From NCBI GenBank assembly GCA_947487155.1, contig CANKVS010000043.1, positions 1 through 36,680 of the forward strand: DNA of 36,680 nt, read 5' to 3'. This document shows positions 8,207 to 16,980 of the stretch, piece by piece. Source of the stretch: an uncultured Flaviramulus sp. (GTDB taxonomy: Bacteria > Bacteroidota > Bacteroidia > Flavobacteriales > Flavobacteriaceae). A program made the position numbers and the translations under genes. The notes below the pieces were generated by a model that saw nothing but the letters and a program-made list of their open reading frames with translations, did no database searches and had not been told where the DNA came from. Numbering within the stretch: the stretch's first letter is position 1; the number at the start of each line of letters is the position of its first letter.

Positions 8207-9154
8207 ATGTCTACTGAACTCACAACACTTTTAAACATAAAACATCCAATTATTCAAGCACCAATGTTTTTAGTTTCAAATGTTGCTATGGTTAAAGAAG
8301 CTATGAAATCTGGAATAGCTGCCTGTATTCCAGCCTTAAATTACAGAACATTAGAGGAGTTACGCGATGCTATTAAAGAATTAAAAGAATCAAAAGTTGA
8401 AGGCGGTTCCTTTGGGTTTAATTTAATTGTAAACAAGTCAAATATTAAATATAAAGGACAATTAGAAGTAATTTGTGAAGAAGGTTGCGATTTTATAATT
8501 ACATCATTAGGAAGTCCAGAAGAAACAATCAATCAAGCGCATAATGTTGGTATTAAAGTGTTTTGCGATGTAGTAGATTTAAAGTTCGCAAAAAAAGTTG
8601 AAGGTTTAGGAGCCGATGCTGTAATTGCGGTTAATAATCAAGCGGGTGGGCATCGTGGTAGCAAATCACCAGAAAATTTAATAAAAGAATTAGTAGCCAA
8701 TTGTAATATTCCTATTATTTCAGCAGGAGGTGTTGGTTGTAAATCAGATATCGATAAGATGCTTAGCTATGGAGCCGAAGGTGTTTCTGTTGGAAGTCCG
8801 TTTATAGCATCTACCGAGGCAAATGTTACAAATGAGTATAAACAGGCCTGTGTAGAATATGGTGCAAACGATATTGTAATGACCGAGCGTATTTCTGGAA
8901 CGCCTTGTACAGTAATAAATACGCCTTATGTAAAAAAAATAGGAACTAAGCAAACGTGGTTAGAATCTGTTTTAAATAAAAATAAGAAATTGAAAAAATG
9001 GGTAAAAATGATTCGTTTTTCTGTTGGAATGCATGCAGCCACAAAAGCGGCAACCCAAGTAACTTATAAAACAGTTTGGGTTGCAGGACCAAGTATAGAG
9101 CATACTACAGAAATATTAAGGACAAAGGAAATAATTGATCGTTTGATTAGTTAA
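8207..9154 (+). CDS. Nitronate monooxygenase-family FMN flavoprotein
   Basis: TIM-barrel flavoprotein of the 2-nitropropane dioxygenase/NMO family (315 residues), soluble. Residues 13-20 read HPIIQAPM, the family's N-terminal FMN-site strand. The catalytic-type stretch NNQAGGHRG is at 143-151. FMN-phosphate binding follows at IISAGGVGCKSD (170-181) and GAEGVSVGSPFIAS (189-202). The family covers nitronate oxidases, enoyl-ACP reductase FabK and other reductases. The AGGHRG step favours the NMO side, but the substrate cannot be read from the sequence. The next gene, hpf, has its own promoter region 180 bp on. Confidence 0.85.
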   Translation: MSTELTTLLNIKHPIIQAPMFLVSNVAMVKEAMKSGIAACIPALNYRTLEELRDAIKELKESKVEGGSFGFNLIVNKSNIKYKGQLEVICEEGCDFIITSLGSPEETINQAHNVGIKVFCDVVDLKFAKKVEGLGADAVIAVNNQAGGHRGSKSPENLIKELVANCNIPIISAGGVGCKSDIDKMLSYGAEGVSVGSPFIASTEANVTNEYKQACVEYGANDIVMTERISGTPCTVINTPYVKKIGTKQTWLESVLNKNKKLKKWVKMIRFSVGMHAATKAATQVTYKTVWVAGPSIEHTTEILRTKEIIDRLIS

Positions 9155-9176
9155 CTCAAGCGATATTTTTTGTTTT

Positions 9177-9192
9177 AATGATTCAAATCATT
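9177..9192. promoter_or_regulatory. Fnr/Crp-type box 1 upstream of hpf
   Basis: AATGATTCAAATCATT is a perfect 6-4-6 inverted repeat of the TGAT-N4-ATCA type used by Fnr-like regulators. It is centred at 9184.5, exactly 90 bp before box 2. Both boxes are preceded by nearly the same T-rich tract (ATTTTTTGTTTT). Binding is inferred. Confidence 0.5.
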
Positions 9193-9267
9193 GCATTTTA
9201 GTATCTTAAAATAGCCTATATATTAACTGTTAAACTTTTATGATATACTTTGATTATTTTTTGTTTT

Positions 9268-9281
9268 ATGATAAAAATCAT
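9268..9281. promoter_or_regulatory. Fnr/Crp-type box 2 upstream of hpf
   Basis: ATGATAAAAATCAT is a perfect TGAT-N4-ATCA palindrome centred at 9274.5. If transcription starts about 4 nt after the TAACTTTG element, the box is centred near -41, the standard position for class II activation by Crp/Fnr proteins. No -33 TTG box lies at the normal spacing, as expected for an activator-dependent promoter. Confidence 0.55.
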
Positions 9282-9303
9282 CTTTAAAAAAAACGATCTC
9301 TAT

Positions 9304-9311
9304 TAACTTTG
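9304..9311 (+). promoter_or_regulatory. -7 element of the hpf promoter
   Basis: TAACTTTG fits TAnnTTTG. The predicted start near 9315 leaves a leader of about 20 nt to the hpf ATG. Confidence 0.5.
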
Positions 9312-9334
9312 AGTATACATTAAAACAAAATATT

Positions 9335-9634
9335 ATGACAATAAACATTCAATACGTTCACATGGCTACGAGCGAGTCTATGAGCAATTACGTTACAGAA
9401 AAATTAAAAAGATTATACAAAAAATACGAATGGCTTATTAGTGCCGAAGTTCATTTTGCAGTAGAGCATAACGCTAAAGAAAAGGGTAAGATATGTAAGA
9501 TTGAATTAAGTGCTCCAGGACCTCGAATATTTGCAAGTTCTGATGAAGATAATTATGAAGATGCTGTAAAAAGAACAATTAAAGATTTAGAAATACAGCT
9601 TAAAAAACGTAAAGAAGTTTTTAAAACGTATTAG
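9335..9634 (+). CDS. hpf: Ribosome hibernation-promoting factor, short HPF/RaiA family
   Basis: Small ribosome-binding protein that sits in the 30S decoding channel and silences translation when growth stops. The 99 residues match the short form without the dimerising C-terminal domain. The pattern is a beta-alpha-beta-beta-beta-alpha fold: the IQYVHMATSESMSNYVTEKL opening, VHFAVEHNAKEKGKICKIEL strands, and a C-terminal basic helix YEDAVKRTIKDLEIQLKKRK. The start is preceded by AAATATT and has no Shine-Dalgarno, as usual in this phylum. The upstream region has two Fnr/Crp-type boxes, suggesting induction by low oxygen or a similar signal. The gene converges on rlmH with only 9 bp between the stops and no clear terminator. 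Confidence 0.9.
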   Translation: MTINIQYVHMATSESMSNYVTEKLKRLYKKYEWLISAEVHFAVEHNAKEKGKICKIELSAPGPRIFASSDEDNYEDAVKRTIKDLEIQLKKRKEVFKTY

Positions 9635-9643
9635 TTTATAAAC

Positions 9644-10117
9644 TTACTGATGATGATAAGGTTCGTTCCTTAAAATAGTAAAACCCCTGTATAGTTGTTC
9701 TGTAAAAAACAATCTAACCATTTGATGGGAAAATGTCATTTTCGATAAGGATATTTTCCCATTTGCTTTTTTATAGACATCTTCAGAAAACCCATAAGGA
9801 CCGCCTATAACAAATACAAGTTGTTTAATACCAGAATTCATATGTTTTTGCAAGTACTTTGAAAACTCAATAGAATTACATGTTTTGCCGTTTTCGTCTA
9901 ACAAAATTAGAGCATCTGTATTGCTTACTTTCCCTAAAATAAGCTCGCCTTCTTTTTGCTTCTGCTGTGCTTCACTTAAGTTTTTAGCACGCTTAATATC
10001 TGGAATAATATCTAATTGAAATTTAACATAAAACCCCAATCGTTTTTTATATATTTCAATTAAGGCATCAAGTTGCTTATTATCAGTTTTTCCAATAGCG
10101 AGTAGCTTTATAGTCAT
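9644..10117 (-). CDS. rlmH: 23S rRNA (pseudouridine1915-N3)-methyltransferase RlmH
   Basis: SPOUT-class methyltransferase acting on the pseudouridine in helix 69 of 23S rRNA in the assembled ribosome. The 157 residues are normal for the family. The trefoil-knot SAM site shows as LVFVIGGPYGFSEDVY (100-115). The C-terminal part KMTFSHQMVRLFFTEQLYRG and the end NEPYHHQ correspond to the family's LPYH-type tail. A minus-strand TAATTTTG (10122-10129) lies only 4 nt before the ATG, so the message could be leaderless or nearly so. It converges on hpf. Confidence 0.95.
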   Translation of the reverse strand: MTIKLLAIGKTDNKQLDALIEIYKKRLGFYVKFQLDIIPDIKRAKNLSEAQQKQKEGELILGKVSNTDALILLDENGKTCNSIEFSKYLQKHMNSGIKQLVFVIGGPYGFSEDVYKKANGKISLSKMTFSHQMVRLFFTEQLYRGFTILRNEPYHHQ

Positions 10118-10443
10118 AGCACAAAATTAAGACATCCCTTTTAACAATTAAATAATTTTAAATTAAAAATACTAGGGGTTATTTAAAAACATTAACTTTC
10201 AAGACACTTTAAAACAATGCACCTTACTTTTTACAAAGCTTAATAATGCCATGGTTTAAAAACAGACATGAGTTTCATGCTACTTTTCAATTAGTTACAG
10301 TCAAGTCTTTACTCTTGGTTCTAAAAGCGAAGCGATTTATACTTTTTTGTCGGACACTAATGATTAAAAAAATAAAAAATTCGTAAATGTAAAATTTAAT
10401 TTAGCAAATCAATTTCTTATTTTAGCATCAAACTTTATTTAAT
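10118..10443. other. rlmH-nadC divergent intergenic region (326 bp)
   Basis: Apart from the TAATTTTG element beside rlmH, I see no clear promoter for nadC, no hairpin with a T-run and no open frame with family features. It is AT-rich in both halves. A riboswitch before nadC was considered and not supported. Confidence 0.4.
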
Positions 10444-11301
10444 ATGATTACACAGGAACAATTTGACAATGAAATTAGATTTATAATTTCTAACGCCATA
10501 CGAGAAGATGTTGGTGATGGAGACCATAGCTCATTGGCGTGTATTCCTGAAAATGCAAAAGGAAAAGCTAAACTTTTAGTAAAAGATAAAGGTATTATAG
10601 GAGGCGTTAATTTTGCCAAAAAAGTGTTTGCATACGTTGATAAAAATTTAAAAATAGAAACACTTATTGAAGATGGCACAGAGGTAACTTATGGCGACAT
10701 AGTTATGTACGTAGAAGGCTCTTCGCAATCTATTTTAAAAGCAGAACGCACCGTTTTAAATGCCATGCAACGTATGAGTGCTATAGCTACTAAAACGAGA
10801 ACATTTGTAAATTTATTAAAAGGCACAAAAACACGAATTTTAGATACGCGCAAAACAACACCAGGTATTCGTGTGTTAGAAAAATGGGCTGTTAAAATAG
10901 GAGGTGGCGAAAATCATAGATTCGCTTTATACGATATGATTATGCTAAAAGATAACCATATTGATTTTGCTGGAGGTATTACCAAAGCTATAGAAATGAC
11001 TAAGCACTATTTAAGAGAAACAGGTAAAGATTTGCAAATAATGGTAGAAGCCAGAAATTTATTTGAGGTTGAAGAGATTTTAAAAAGCGATGGTATTTAT
11101 AGAATTATGCTCGATAATTTTGATTACGAAGACACACGATCGGCAGTTAAATTAATTGGCGATTCTTGTCTTACAGAATCATCTGGAAATATAAATGAAA
11201 CGACTATTAGACATTATGCCGAATGTGGTGTAAATTATATTTCGTGCGGTGCTTTAACACATTCTGTACATAATATGGATTTAAGTTTGAAAGCAGTCTA
11301 G
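10444..11301 (+). CDS. nadC: Nicotinate-nucleotide pyrophosphorylase (carboxylating)
   Basis: Makes nicotinate mononucleotide, CO2 and pyrophosphate from quinolinate and PRPP in de novo NAD synthesis. The 285 residues are normal. Motifs include REDVGDGDHSS (20-30), the substrate-binding ERTVLNAMQRMS (101-112), DTRKTTPGIR (134-143), KIGGGENHRF (151-160) and LKDNHI (168-173), all active-site segments of quinolinate phosphoribosyltransferases. The C-terminal SCGALTHSV is the PRPP-binding loop. It is the first gene of a tight cluster: the next gene starts 1 nt after its stop. nadA and nadB are not in the window. Confidence 0.95.
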   Translation: MITQEQFDNEIRFIISNAIREDVGDGDHSSLACIPENAKGKAKLLVKDKGIIGGVNFAKKVFAYVDKNLKIETLIEDGTEVTYGDIVMYVEGSSQSILKAERTVLNAMQRMSAIATKTRTFVNLLKGTKTRILDTRKTTPGIRVLEKWAVKIGGGENHRFALYDMIMLKDNHIDFAGGITKAIEMTKHYLRETGKDLQIMVEARNLFEVEEILKSDGIYRIMLDNFDYEDTRSAVKLIGDSCLTESSGNINETTIRHYAECGVNYISCGALTHSVHNMDLSLKAV

Positions 11302-11302
11302 C

Positions 11303-12244
11303 ATGACCAAACCCATTGAAGACAAACTCGATAAAATTCCAGTAATTAATGTCTTAGTGCGGTTTTTTAAGCAAATTAAATTACCTGGTTTCGAAGGACT
11401 TTCTATTTACGATCTTCTTGAAATGTATATCCTTGGTATTGTAAAAGGTGCATTAACAACGCGTGCTAGTGCTATTGCTTTTAGTTTTTTTACTGCCATT
11501 TTTCCGTTTTTGTTATTTGTTATAATTCTTATTCCATACATTCCAATTTACGAATTTGAAACAGAGTTTTTAGATTTTCTAAATTCATTTTTGCCACCTC
11601 AAACATCAGAATTTTTCTTTTCAAACATCTTTGAAAATATTACAGGAGGCGGAGGCGCTGGATTGTTATCATCTGTATTTCTATTATCTATGCTCTTAAT
11701 GGCTAATGGTGTTAATGCCGTGTTTTCTGGGTTTGAATATTCTTATCACGAACAATTAACTCGAAACGTTTTTCAGCAGTATTTATATGCTTTAGGAATT
11801 GCTTTAATCTTGGCAATTTTAGTTTTGTTAACCGTTGCTGTATTTGGGTACTTTCAAATTTATGTTATTCAACCATTGTATGAAAGCGTTACAGGTAAAG
11901 ATGTGTTAGAAAGTGTATCTGGTATAGGGTGGGTAATTTTTGCAAAATATTTATTTTTTGTAATTATGGTATATCTAGCAACTGCCACACTTTATTATTT
12001 TGGAACAAAAGAGGGGAAACATTCCAAATTCTTTTCAATAGGGGCATTGTTTACTACCATACTCATAATTTTAACCTCCTATTTATTTGGACTTTATATT
12101 GAAAATTTCGGGCAATATAACAAACTGTACGGCTCTATTGGAGCGCTTTTAATTTTACTACTGTATTTGTGGCTTAACGCCAATATTTTATTATTGGGTT
12201 ACGAGCTTAATGCCTCTTTAAATAAATTAAGAAAAAGGTGTTAA
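11303..12244 (+). CDS. YihY/BrkB-family inner-membrane protein
   Basis: Integral membrane protein of 313 residues with about six hydrophobic helices. The first is around 60-85 (IAFSFFTAIFPFLLFVIILI) and the last ends in GALLILLLYLWLNANILLLGYELNA. The motif ALTTRASAIAFSFFTAIFPF and the closing LYxWLNANILLLGYELNA are typical of the YihY/BrkB family. Its function is unsettled; the family was once called ribonuclease BN in error. It follows nadC by 1 nt and precedes priA by 3 nt, so the three are very probably one transcript. A link of function to either neighbour is not established. Confidence 0.88.
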   Translation: MTKPIEDKLDKIPVINVLVRFFKQIKLPGFEGLSIYDLLEMYILGIVKGALTTRASAIAFSFFTAIFPFLLFVIILIPYIPIYEFETEFLDFLNSFLPPQTSEFFFSNIFENITGGGGAGLLSSVFLLSMLLMANGVNAVFSGFEYSYHEQLTRNVFQQYLYALGIALILAILVLLTVAVFGYFQIYVIQPLYESVTGKDVLESVSGIGWVIFAKYLFFVIMVYLATATLYYFGTKEGKHSKFFSIGALFTTILIILTSYLFGLYIENFGQYNKLYGSIGALLILLLYLWLNANILLLGYELNASLNKLRKRC

Positions 12245-12247
12245 TTT

Positions 12248-14698
12248 ATGCAAAACTTTATAAATGTTATAATTCCCATTCCGCTTAAAAAGCTATTTAC
12301 GTATAGCATTACACCTTCTGAAGCTGAATTTTTAAAAACAGGTATGCGCGTTGCAGTGCCTTTCGGAAAATCTAAAATCTATACAGGGATAGTTGCAAAA
12401 ATTCATAACGATGCTCCTGTGGCATACGAAGCAAAAGAGATTCATCAAATTTTAGATGATGCACCAATAGTTAATGACAAACAACTTAAACTTTGGCAAT
12501 GGATTTCAAAGTATTATATGTGCACGTTAGGCGATGTTATGCGTGCGGCATTACCAAGTGCTTTTATTTTAGAAAGCGAAACTATAATTACTAAGCATGT
12601 AAAAACGATTGATGAATCTATTTTAAAAGACGACGAGTTTTTAGTTTACGAAGCCTTACAGCATCAATCATCATTAAAAATTCACGATATATCAAATATT
12701 CTTGATAAAAAGAATGTGCTACCAGTAATTAAGCGTTTAATTGAAAAAGAAGCGATATCGGTAGAGGAGGAGGTTTACGAAAAGTACAAACCCAAACTTG
12801 TTCGTTATGTAAAATTGCATGCTAATTTTTCTTCGGAAACTGAACTTCAAAAATTGTTAGATGATTTAAGTAGAGCACCAAAACAGCGTCATGTAATAAT
12901 GACTTTGTTTTCGGTTTCGGCATCCACAAAAAAGCCTGTTAAAGTATCAGATTTATCTACAGAAAGTGATGCTTCGGTGGCTATTATAAAAGCTTTAATA
13001 GATAAAGGTATTTTAGAAGAATATCATATTCAAACAGATCGAGTTCAGTATAAAGGCGATGATAACGAGGTCACAAAACAACTTAATTCTTATCAAAAAA
13101 CAGCTTTAAACGATATTAAACAATCGTTTAATAATTATAATGTGACACTGCTTCACGGGGTAACATCGTCTGGAAAAACCGAAGTTTACGTTAAACTAAT
13201 TGAAGAAGCAATTGGCAACAATAAACAAGTACTGTACTTATTGCCAGAAATAGCTTTAACAACGCAATTAGTAACGCGATTACAAAACTATTTTGGAGAA
13301 CAGGTTGCTATTTTTCATTCTAAATATTCAGCGCACGAACGTGTTGAGGTTTGGAATAACGTTTTGCAAAATTCCGCGAAAGCTAAAATAGTATTAGGCG
13401 CGCGTTCTTCTATATTTTTACCATTTAACAATTTGGGACTTATAATTGTTGATGAAGAGCATGAACAGTCCTTTAAACAGTTTGATCCAGCTCCACGATA
13501 TCATGCGCGCGATACCGCTGTTGTTTTGGCAAATTTACACGAAGCTAAAACGCTTTTAGGCTCTGCAACACCAAGTTTAGAAAGCTATTTTAATGCGAAG
13601 CAAAACAAATATGGTTTTGTTGAAATTACAAAGCGATACAATAATGTATTGATGCCAGATATAGAATTGGTAGATATAAAAGACAAGCTGAAAAAGAAAC
13701 GTATGAAAGGGCATTTTAGCGATAAGCTAATTGAAGAAATGGCTGAAACGTTAAAAGAAGGGCATCAAATAATATTGTTTCAAAACAGACGCGGATTTTC
13801 ACCAATTGTAGAGTGCAAAACCTGTGGGCATTCGCCACAATGTCCTAACTGCGATGTTAGTTTAACCTATCATCAATACCGAAATCAATTACGTTGTCAC
13901 TATTGCGGCTATGTTGTAGGAATGATACAAGATTGCAACGCTTGCGGAAGCCAAGATTTAGATAGTAAAGGCTTTGGTACCGAACAAATTGAAGAAGAAG
14001 TTAAGCAGTTATTTCCCGATTATAAAGTGGCACGAATGGATTTAGATACCACTAGAGGTAAATATGGCTACGAAAAAATAATTACAGCTTTAGAGCAGCA
14101 AGAAATCGATATTTTAGTGGGTACCCAAATGCTTACAAAAGGACTTGATTTTAGAAACGTTAAGCTTGTTGGTATTATGAATGCCGATAATATGTTGAAT
14201 TTCCCAGATTTTAGAGCGCACGAACGCAGTTTTCAATTAATGTTACAAGTATCGGGTAGGGCAGGACGAACCGAAGAACGCGGTAAGGTGTTAATACAAA
14301 CCTATAATCCGTATCATAATATTTTACAGCAAGTATCTACAAATAATTATATTGATATGTTTAATGAGCAAATGAACGATCGGTATAATTATAAATACCC
14401 GCCCATTTATAAGCAAATTAAAATTACTTTAAAGCATAAAGATTATAATACTGTTGATGCAGCTTCAATTTGGTTTGCTAAGTCGTTAAGGCAGGTTTTT
14501 TCTGAGCATGTATTAGGACCAGAATCGCCACCAATTTCTAGAATTAGAAACCAATTTCATAAAAATATTTTAGTAAAAATTCCTAAAAAACAATCGTTAT
14601 TTAAAACAAAAGAAGCTATTATTAAAATAAATAACAGCTTCTTAAGTATTAAAGGTTTTCGGTCGGTTAAATTAATTTTAAATGTCGATAACTTTTAG
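12248..14698 (+). CDS. priA: Primosomal protein N' (replication restart helicase PriA)
   Basis: 3'-5' DNA helicase that recognises stalled forks and reloads the replisome. The 816 residues are complete. The N-terminal DNA-binding domain covers roughly 1-110. The helicase has Walker A GVTSSGKTEVY (304-314), the DEEH box in VDEEHEQSFKQFD (401-413) and LGSATPSLESYF. Next is the zinc module with eight cysteines (CKTCGHSPQCPNCDVS, then CHYCGYVVGMIQDCNACG). Motifs V and VI appear as VGTQMLTKGLDF and QVSGRAGR. The start ATG is 3 nt after the yihY stop. The end is followed by a palindrome at 14738 without a T-run. Confidence 0.97.
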   Translation: MQNFINVIIPIPLKKLFTYSITPSEAEFLKTGMRVAVPFGKSKIYTGIVAKIHNDAPVAYEAKEIHQILDDAPIVNDKQLKLWQWISKYYMCTLGDVMRAALPSAFILESETIITKHVKTIDESILKDDEFLVYEALQHQSSLKIHDISNILDKKNVLPVIKRLIEKEAISVEEEVYEKYKPKLVRYVKLHANFSSETELQKLLDDLSRAPKQRHVIMTLFSVSASTKKPVKVSDLSTESDASVAIIKALIDKGILEEYHIQTDRVQYKGDDNEVTKQLNSYQKTALNDIKQSFNNYNVTLLHGVTSSGKTEVYVKLIEEAIGNNKQVLYLLPEIALTTQLVTRLQNYFGEQVAIFHSKYSAHERVEVWNNVLQNSAKAKIVLGARSSIFLPFNNLGLIIVDEEHEQSFKQFDPAPRYHARDTAVVLANLHEAKTLLGSATPSLESYFNAKQNKYGFVEITKRYNNVLMPDIELVDIKDKLKKKRMKGHFSDKLIEEMAETLKEGHQIILFQNRRGFSPIVECKTCGHSPQCPNCDVSLTYHQYRNQLRCHYCGYVVGMIQDCNACGSQDLDSKGFGTEQIEEEVKQLFPDYKVARMDLDTTRGKYGYEKIITALEQQEIDILVGTQMLTKGLDFRNVKLVGIMNADNMLNFPDFRAHERSFQLMLQVSGRAGRTEERGKVLIQTYNPYHNILQQVSTNNYIDMFNEQMNDRYNYKYPPIYKQIKITLKHKDYNTVDAASIWFAKSLRQVFSEHVLGPESPPISRIRNQFHKNILVKIPKKQSLFKTKEAIIKINNSFLSIKGFRSVKLILNVDNF

Positions 14699-14737
14699 TG
14701 AAATAGAAATTTGTATACAAATTTCGTCATTGAACTA

Positions 14738-14757
14738 ATCCCGATGAATATCGGGAT
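14738..14757. repeat. Perfect palindrome between convergent priA and the LytTR gene
   Basis: ATCCCGAT pairs with ATCGGGAT around GAAT. The two genes converge here, so it could stop transcription from both sides, but no T-run follows on either strand. It may equally be a dispersed palindromic repeat. Confidence 0.55.
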
Positions 14758-14821
14758 CTTATCATGTATTGCTAAATATTATGAGAAACTGAAACAAGTT
14801 CAGTTTGACAAAGCTAAGCTT

Positions 14822-15517
14822 CTAAATATTATTTAAAGCATCTACCAATTGGGTCTTTTTATTCCTGCTTAAAGGAATTTCATAAGCACCAACTTCAACA
14901 TTTTTACTGTTAAATCTGTCTATTTTATCAAGATTAACAATATAAGATTTGTGAATTCTTAAAAATTTATTTTCCGGTAATTCTTTTTCAAACGATTTCA
15001 TGGTCGATAAAACCACCAAACTTGTTTCTTCTGTAACTAATTTTACATAATCGCCAAGTGCTTCAATCCATTTAATATCCTTAATATAAACTTTACGTTT
15101 TTTAAGGTTACTTTTCACAAAAATATGTTCGCCCTCTTCTTCATTTAAGTTTAGAGTCAGTTTGTGCTGCTCAAGGGCTTTATCTACAGATGTGTTAAAG
15201 CGTTCTCTAGTAATTGGTTTGTGTAAATAATCGGTAGCGTCGTAATTAAATGCTTTAAAAGCATATTCGGTTTTACCGGTTACAAAAATAATTTGGGGTT
15301 TGTTGTTTAATACGTCTAAAAGTTCAAATCCATTTAAAACTGGCATTTCAATATCCAGAAAAATAAGATCGACTTGATGCGTATTTAAACCATTTTTAGT
15401 TTCTAAAGCACTACTGTACTCTGCAATTAAGTTAAGAGATGGGTGATTCTCTACTAACTTAACAATGGAGAGACGTTGTATTGCTGAATCGTCTACTACT
15501 ACACAGTTTAAAGTCAT
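14822..15517 (-). CDS. LytTR-family response regulator
   Basis: DNA-binding response regulator of the LytR/AlgR class, 231 residues. The receiver domain (about 1-120) has the acidic pair DD at 9-10 and the phosphorylation site D55 in LIFLDIEMPVLNGFEL. It also has IFVTGKTEYAFKAFNYDATD and the conserved lysine in YLHKPI. The LytTR DNA-binding domain (about 130-231) includes IKWIEALGDYVKL, FLRIHKSYIVNLDKI and EIPLSRNKK. No histidine kinase is adjacent, so its partner is elsewhere. The target is unknown. It is divergent from rpsF, with 224 bp between starts. Confidence 0.93.
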   Translation of the reverse strand: MTLNCVVVDDSAIQRLSIVKLVENHPSLNLIAEYSSALETKNGLNTHQVDLIFLDIEMPVLNGFELLDVLNNKPQIIFVTGKTEYAFKAFNYDATDYLHKPITRERFNTSVDKALEQHKLTLNLNEEEGEHIFVKSNLKKRKVYIKDIKWIEALGDYVKLVTEETSLVVLSTMKSFEKELPENKFLRIHKSYIVNLDKIDRFNSKNVEVGAYEIPLSRNKKTQLVDALNNI

Positions 15518-15677
15518 AACATTTTATATTATTTCGGTTAAGATATCGACAATAGTACAAAAAATTCCGCTAAAAACCAAAAATCATCGGTAAAGCGTTT
15601 AATTTAACATAAATTTAACATTTATTTTCTTAGCAGAAAGATACATTTAATTTTGTAATTATATATATGTATTATAC

Positions 15678-15708
15678 TTGTTTTATATGAGATAAATAGT
15701 TATTTTTG
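15678..15708 (+). promoter_or_regulatory. Promoter of the rpsF-rpsR-rplI operon
   Basis: TTG (15678-15680), 20 nt spacer, then TATTTTTG (15701-15708), matching the Bacteroidetes primary-sigma pattern TTG-N19/20-TAnnTTTG. The start should be near 15712, giving a leader of about 30 nt. Confidence 0.75.
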
Positions 15709-15741
15709 CACCCAATTTTTAACAATATAAAATAGATTTTT

Positions 15742-16080
15742 ATGAATCATTATGAAACTGTTTTCATTTTAAATCCCGTTTTATCTGAAGATCAGATAAA
15801 GGAGACAGTAAAGAAATACGAAGATTTCCTTGTTTCTAACGGCGCTAAAATGGTAGCAAAAGAAGATTGGGGGCTAAAAAAATTAGCTTACCCAATTCAA
15901 AACAAGAAAAGTGGATTTTACCACTTATTTGAGTACACTGTATCTGGTGAGGTAATTAACCCATTAGAGGTAGAGTTTAAACGCGACGAGCGTTTTATGC
16001 GTTATTTAACTGTAGCGTTAGATAAACATGCTATTTCTTGGGCAGAGAGAAGACGAGAAAAACTTAAACAAAAAGCTTAA
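15742..16080 (+). CDS. rpsF: Small ribosomal subunit protein bS6
   Basis: 30S platform protein that pairs with bS18. The 112 residues include [51 protein letters not shown] and RDERFMRYL, all standard bS6 segments. It is first in the operon, and the next start is 2 nt after its stop. In flavobacteria bS6, bS18 and bS21 together cover the 3' end of 16S rRNA, which fits the lack of Shine-Dalgarno sequences before these genes. No ssb or priB lies between rpsF and rpsR. Confidence 0.97.
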   Translation: MNHYETVFILNPVLSEDQIKETVKKYEDFLVSNGAKMVAKEDWGLKKLAYPIQNKKSGFYHLFEYTVSGEVINPLEVEFKRDERFMRYLTVALDKHAISWAERRREKLKQKA

Positions 16081-16082
16081 TT

Positions 16083-16379
16083 ATGTCATCAATAGAGCAA
16101 CAATCAAAAGGAAAAAAAGACGGAGAAATTAGATATTTAACACCGTTGAATATTGAAACTAACAAGAAAAAGAAGTATTGTATGTTTCAAAAGTCTGGAA
16201 TCAAATATGTTGATTATAAAGATCCAGATTTCTTATTGAGATTTATAAACGAACAAGGTAAAATTTTACCAAGACGTCTTACAGGTACTTCATTAAAATA
16301 CCAAAGAAAAGTAGCCGTTGCCGTAAAAAGAGCACGCCATTTAGCGTTAATGCCTTACGTAGCAGATTTATTAAAATAA
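16083..16379 (+). CDS. rpsR: Small ribosomal subunit protein bS18
   Basis: 30S protein, 98 residues. The family core is [20 protein letters not shown], then [20 protein letters not shown] and [20 protein letters not shown]. The N-terminus (about 30 residues) is longer than in E. coli and polar, which is usual in Bacteroidetes. It lies 2 nt after rpsF and 13 nt before rplI. One cysteine remains in KKYCMFQ. Confidence 0.97.
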   Translation: MSSIEQQSKGKKDGEIRYLTPLNIETNKKKKYCMFQKSGIKYVDYKDPDFLLRFINEQGKILPRRLTGTSLKYQRKVAVAVKRARHLALMPYVADLLK

Positions 16380-16392
16380 AATACCGATAACA

Positions 16393-16845
16393 ATGGAACT
16401 TATATTAAAACAAGACGTTGAAAATTTAGGATTTAAAGACGATGTTGTAACAGTTAAGAACGGTTATGGTAGAAATTTTTTAATTCCTCAAGGGCAAGCC
16501 ATACTTGCTACAGTTTCAGCTAAAAAAGTATTAGCAGAAAACTTAAAGCAACGTGCATTTAAAGAAAAGAAAATAGTTGATGATGCTAATAAAATAGCTG
16601 AAGCATTAAAAGCTTTAGATATTAAAATAGCTTCTAAAGTAGGTGCTGGAGATAAATTATTTGGATCTGTAAATAATATAGATTTAGCTGCAGCTTTAGA
16701 AAAAGAAGGTCAAGCTATCGATAAAAAATTCATCAGTGTCATTGGTGGAAGTGTTAAACGTACAGGAAAATACAATGCTGTAATACGTTTACACAGAGAA
16801 GTATCTGTAGATTTAGATTTTGAAGTTATTGCGCAAGCAAAATAA
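16393..16845 (+). CDS. rplI: Large ribosomal subunit protein bL9
   Basis: 50S protein bridging the L1 stalk region, 150 residues. The N-terminal domain signature GFKDDVVTVKNGYGRNFLIP(QG) covers about 13-34. A long helix then links to the C-terminal domain with KVGAGDKLFGSV and VIRLHREVSVDLDFEV. It is last in the operon, with a strong terminator 23 bp after its stop. Confidence 0.97.
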   Translation: MELILKQDVENLGFKDDVVTVKNGYGRNFLIPQGQAILATVSAKKVLAENLKQRAFKEKKIVDDANKIAEALKALDIKIASKVGAGDKLFGSVNNIDLAAALEKEGQAIDKKFISVIGGSVKRTGKYNAVIRLHREVSVDLDFEVIAQAK

Positions 16846-16867
16846 ATTCAAATTTTATAATACAACT

Positions 16868-16900
16868 AAACCGTTTAGATACTTTCTAAACGGTTTTTTT
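16868..16900 (+). terminator. Terminator of the rpsF operon
   Basis: CCGTTTAGA (16871-16879) pairs perfectly with TCTAAACGG (16885-16893), extended by AAA/TTT, then seven T. It is the clearest intrinsic terminator of the left half. Confidence 0.92.
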
Positions 16901-16980
16901 ATTAAATTTATACTGTTCTTCTTTAGACCTATATAGATTACATAATAATTTCTCCCCTTTAGGGAGATTAAGAGGGGAAA

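Noticed and set aside
10118..10443. Riboswitch or small RNA before nadC
   Set aside because: No conserved hairpin set or terminator/antiterminator pair was visible in this AT-rich gap.
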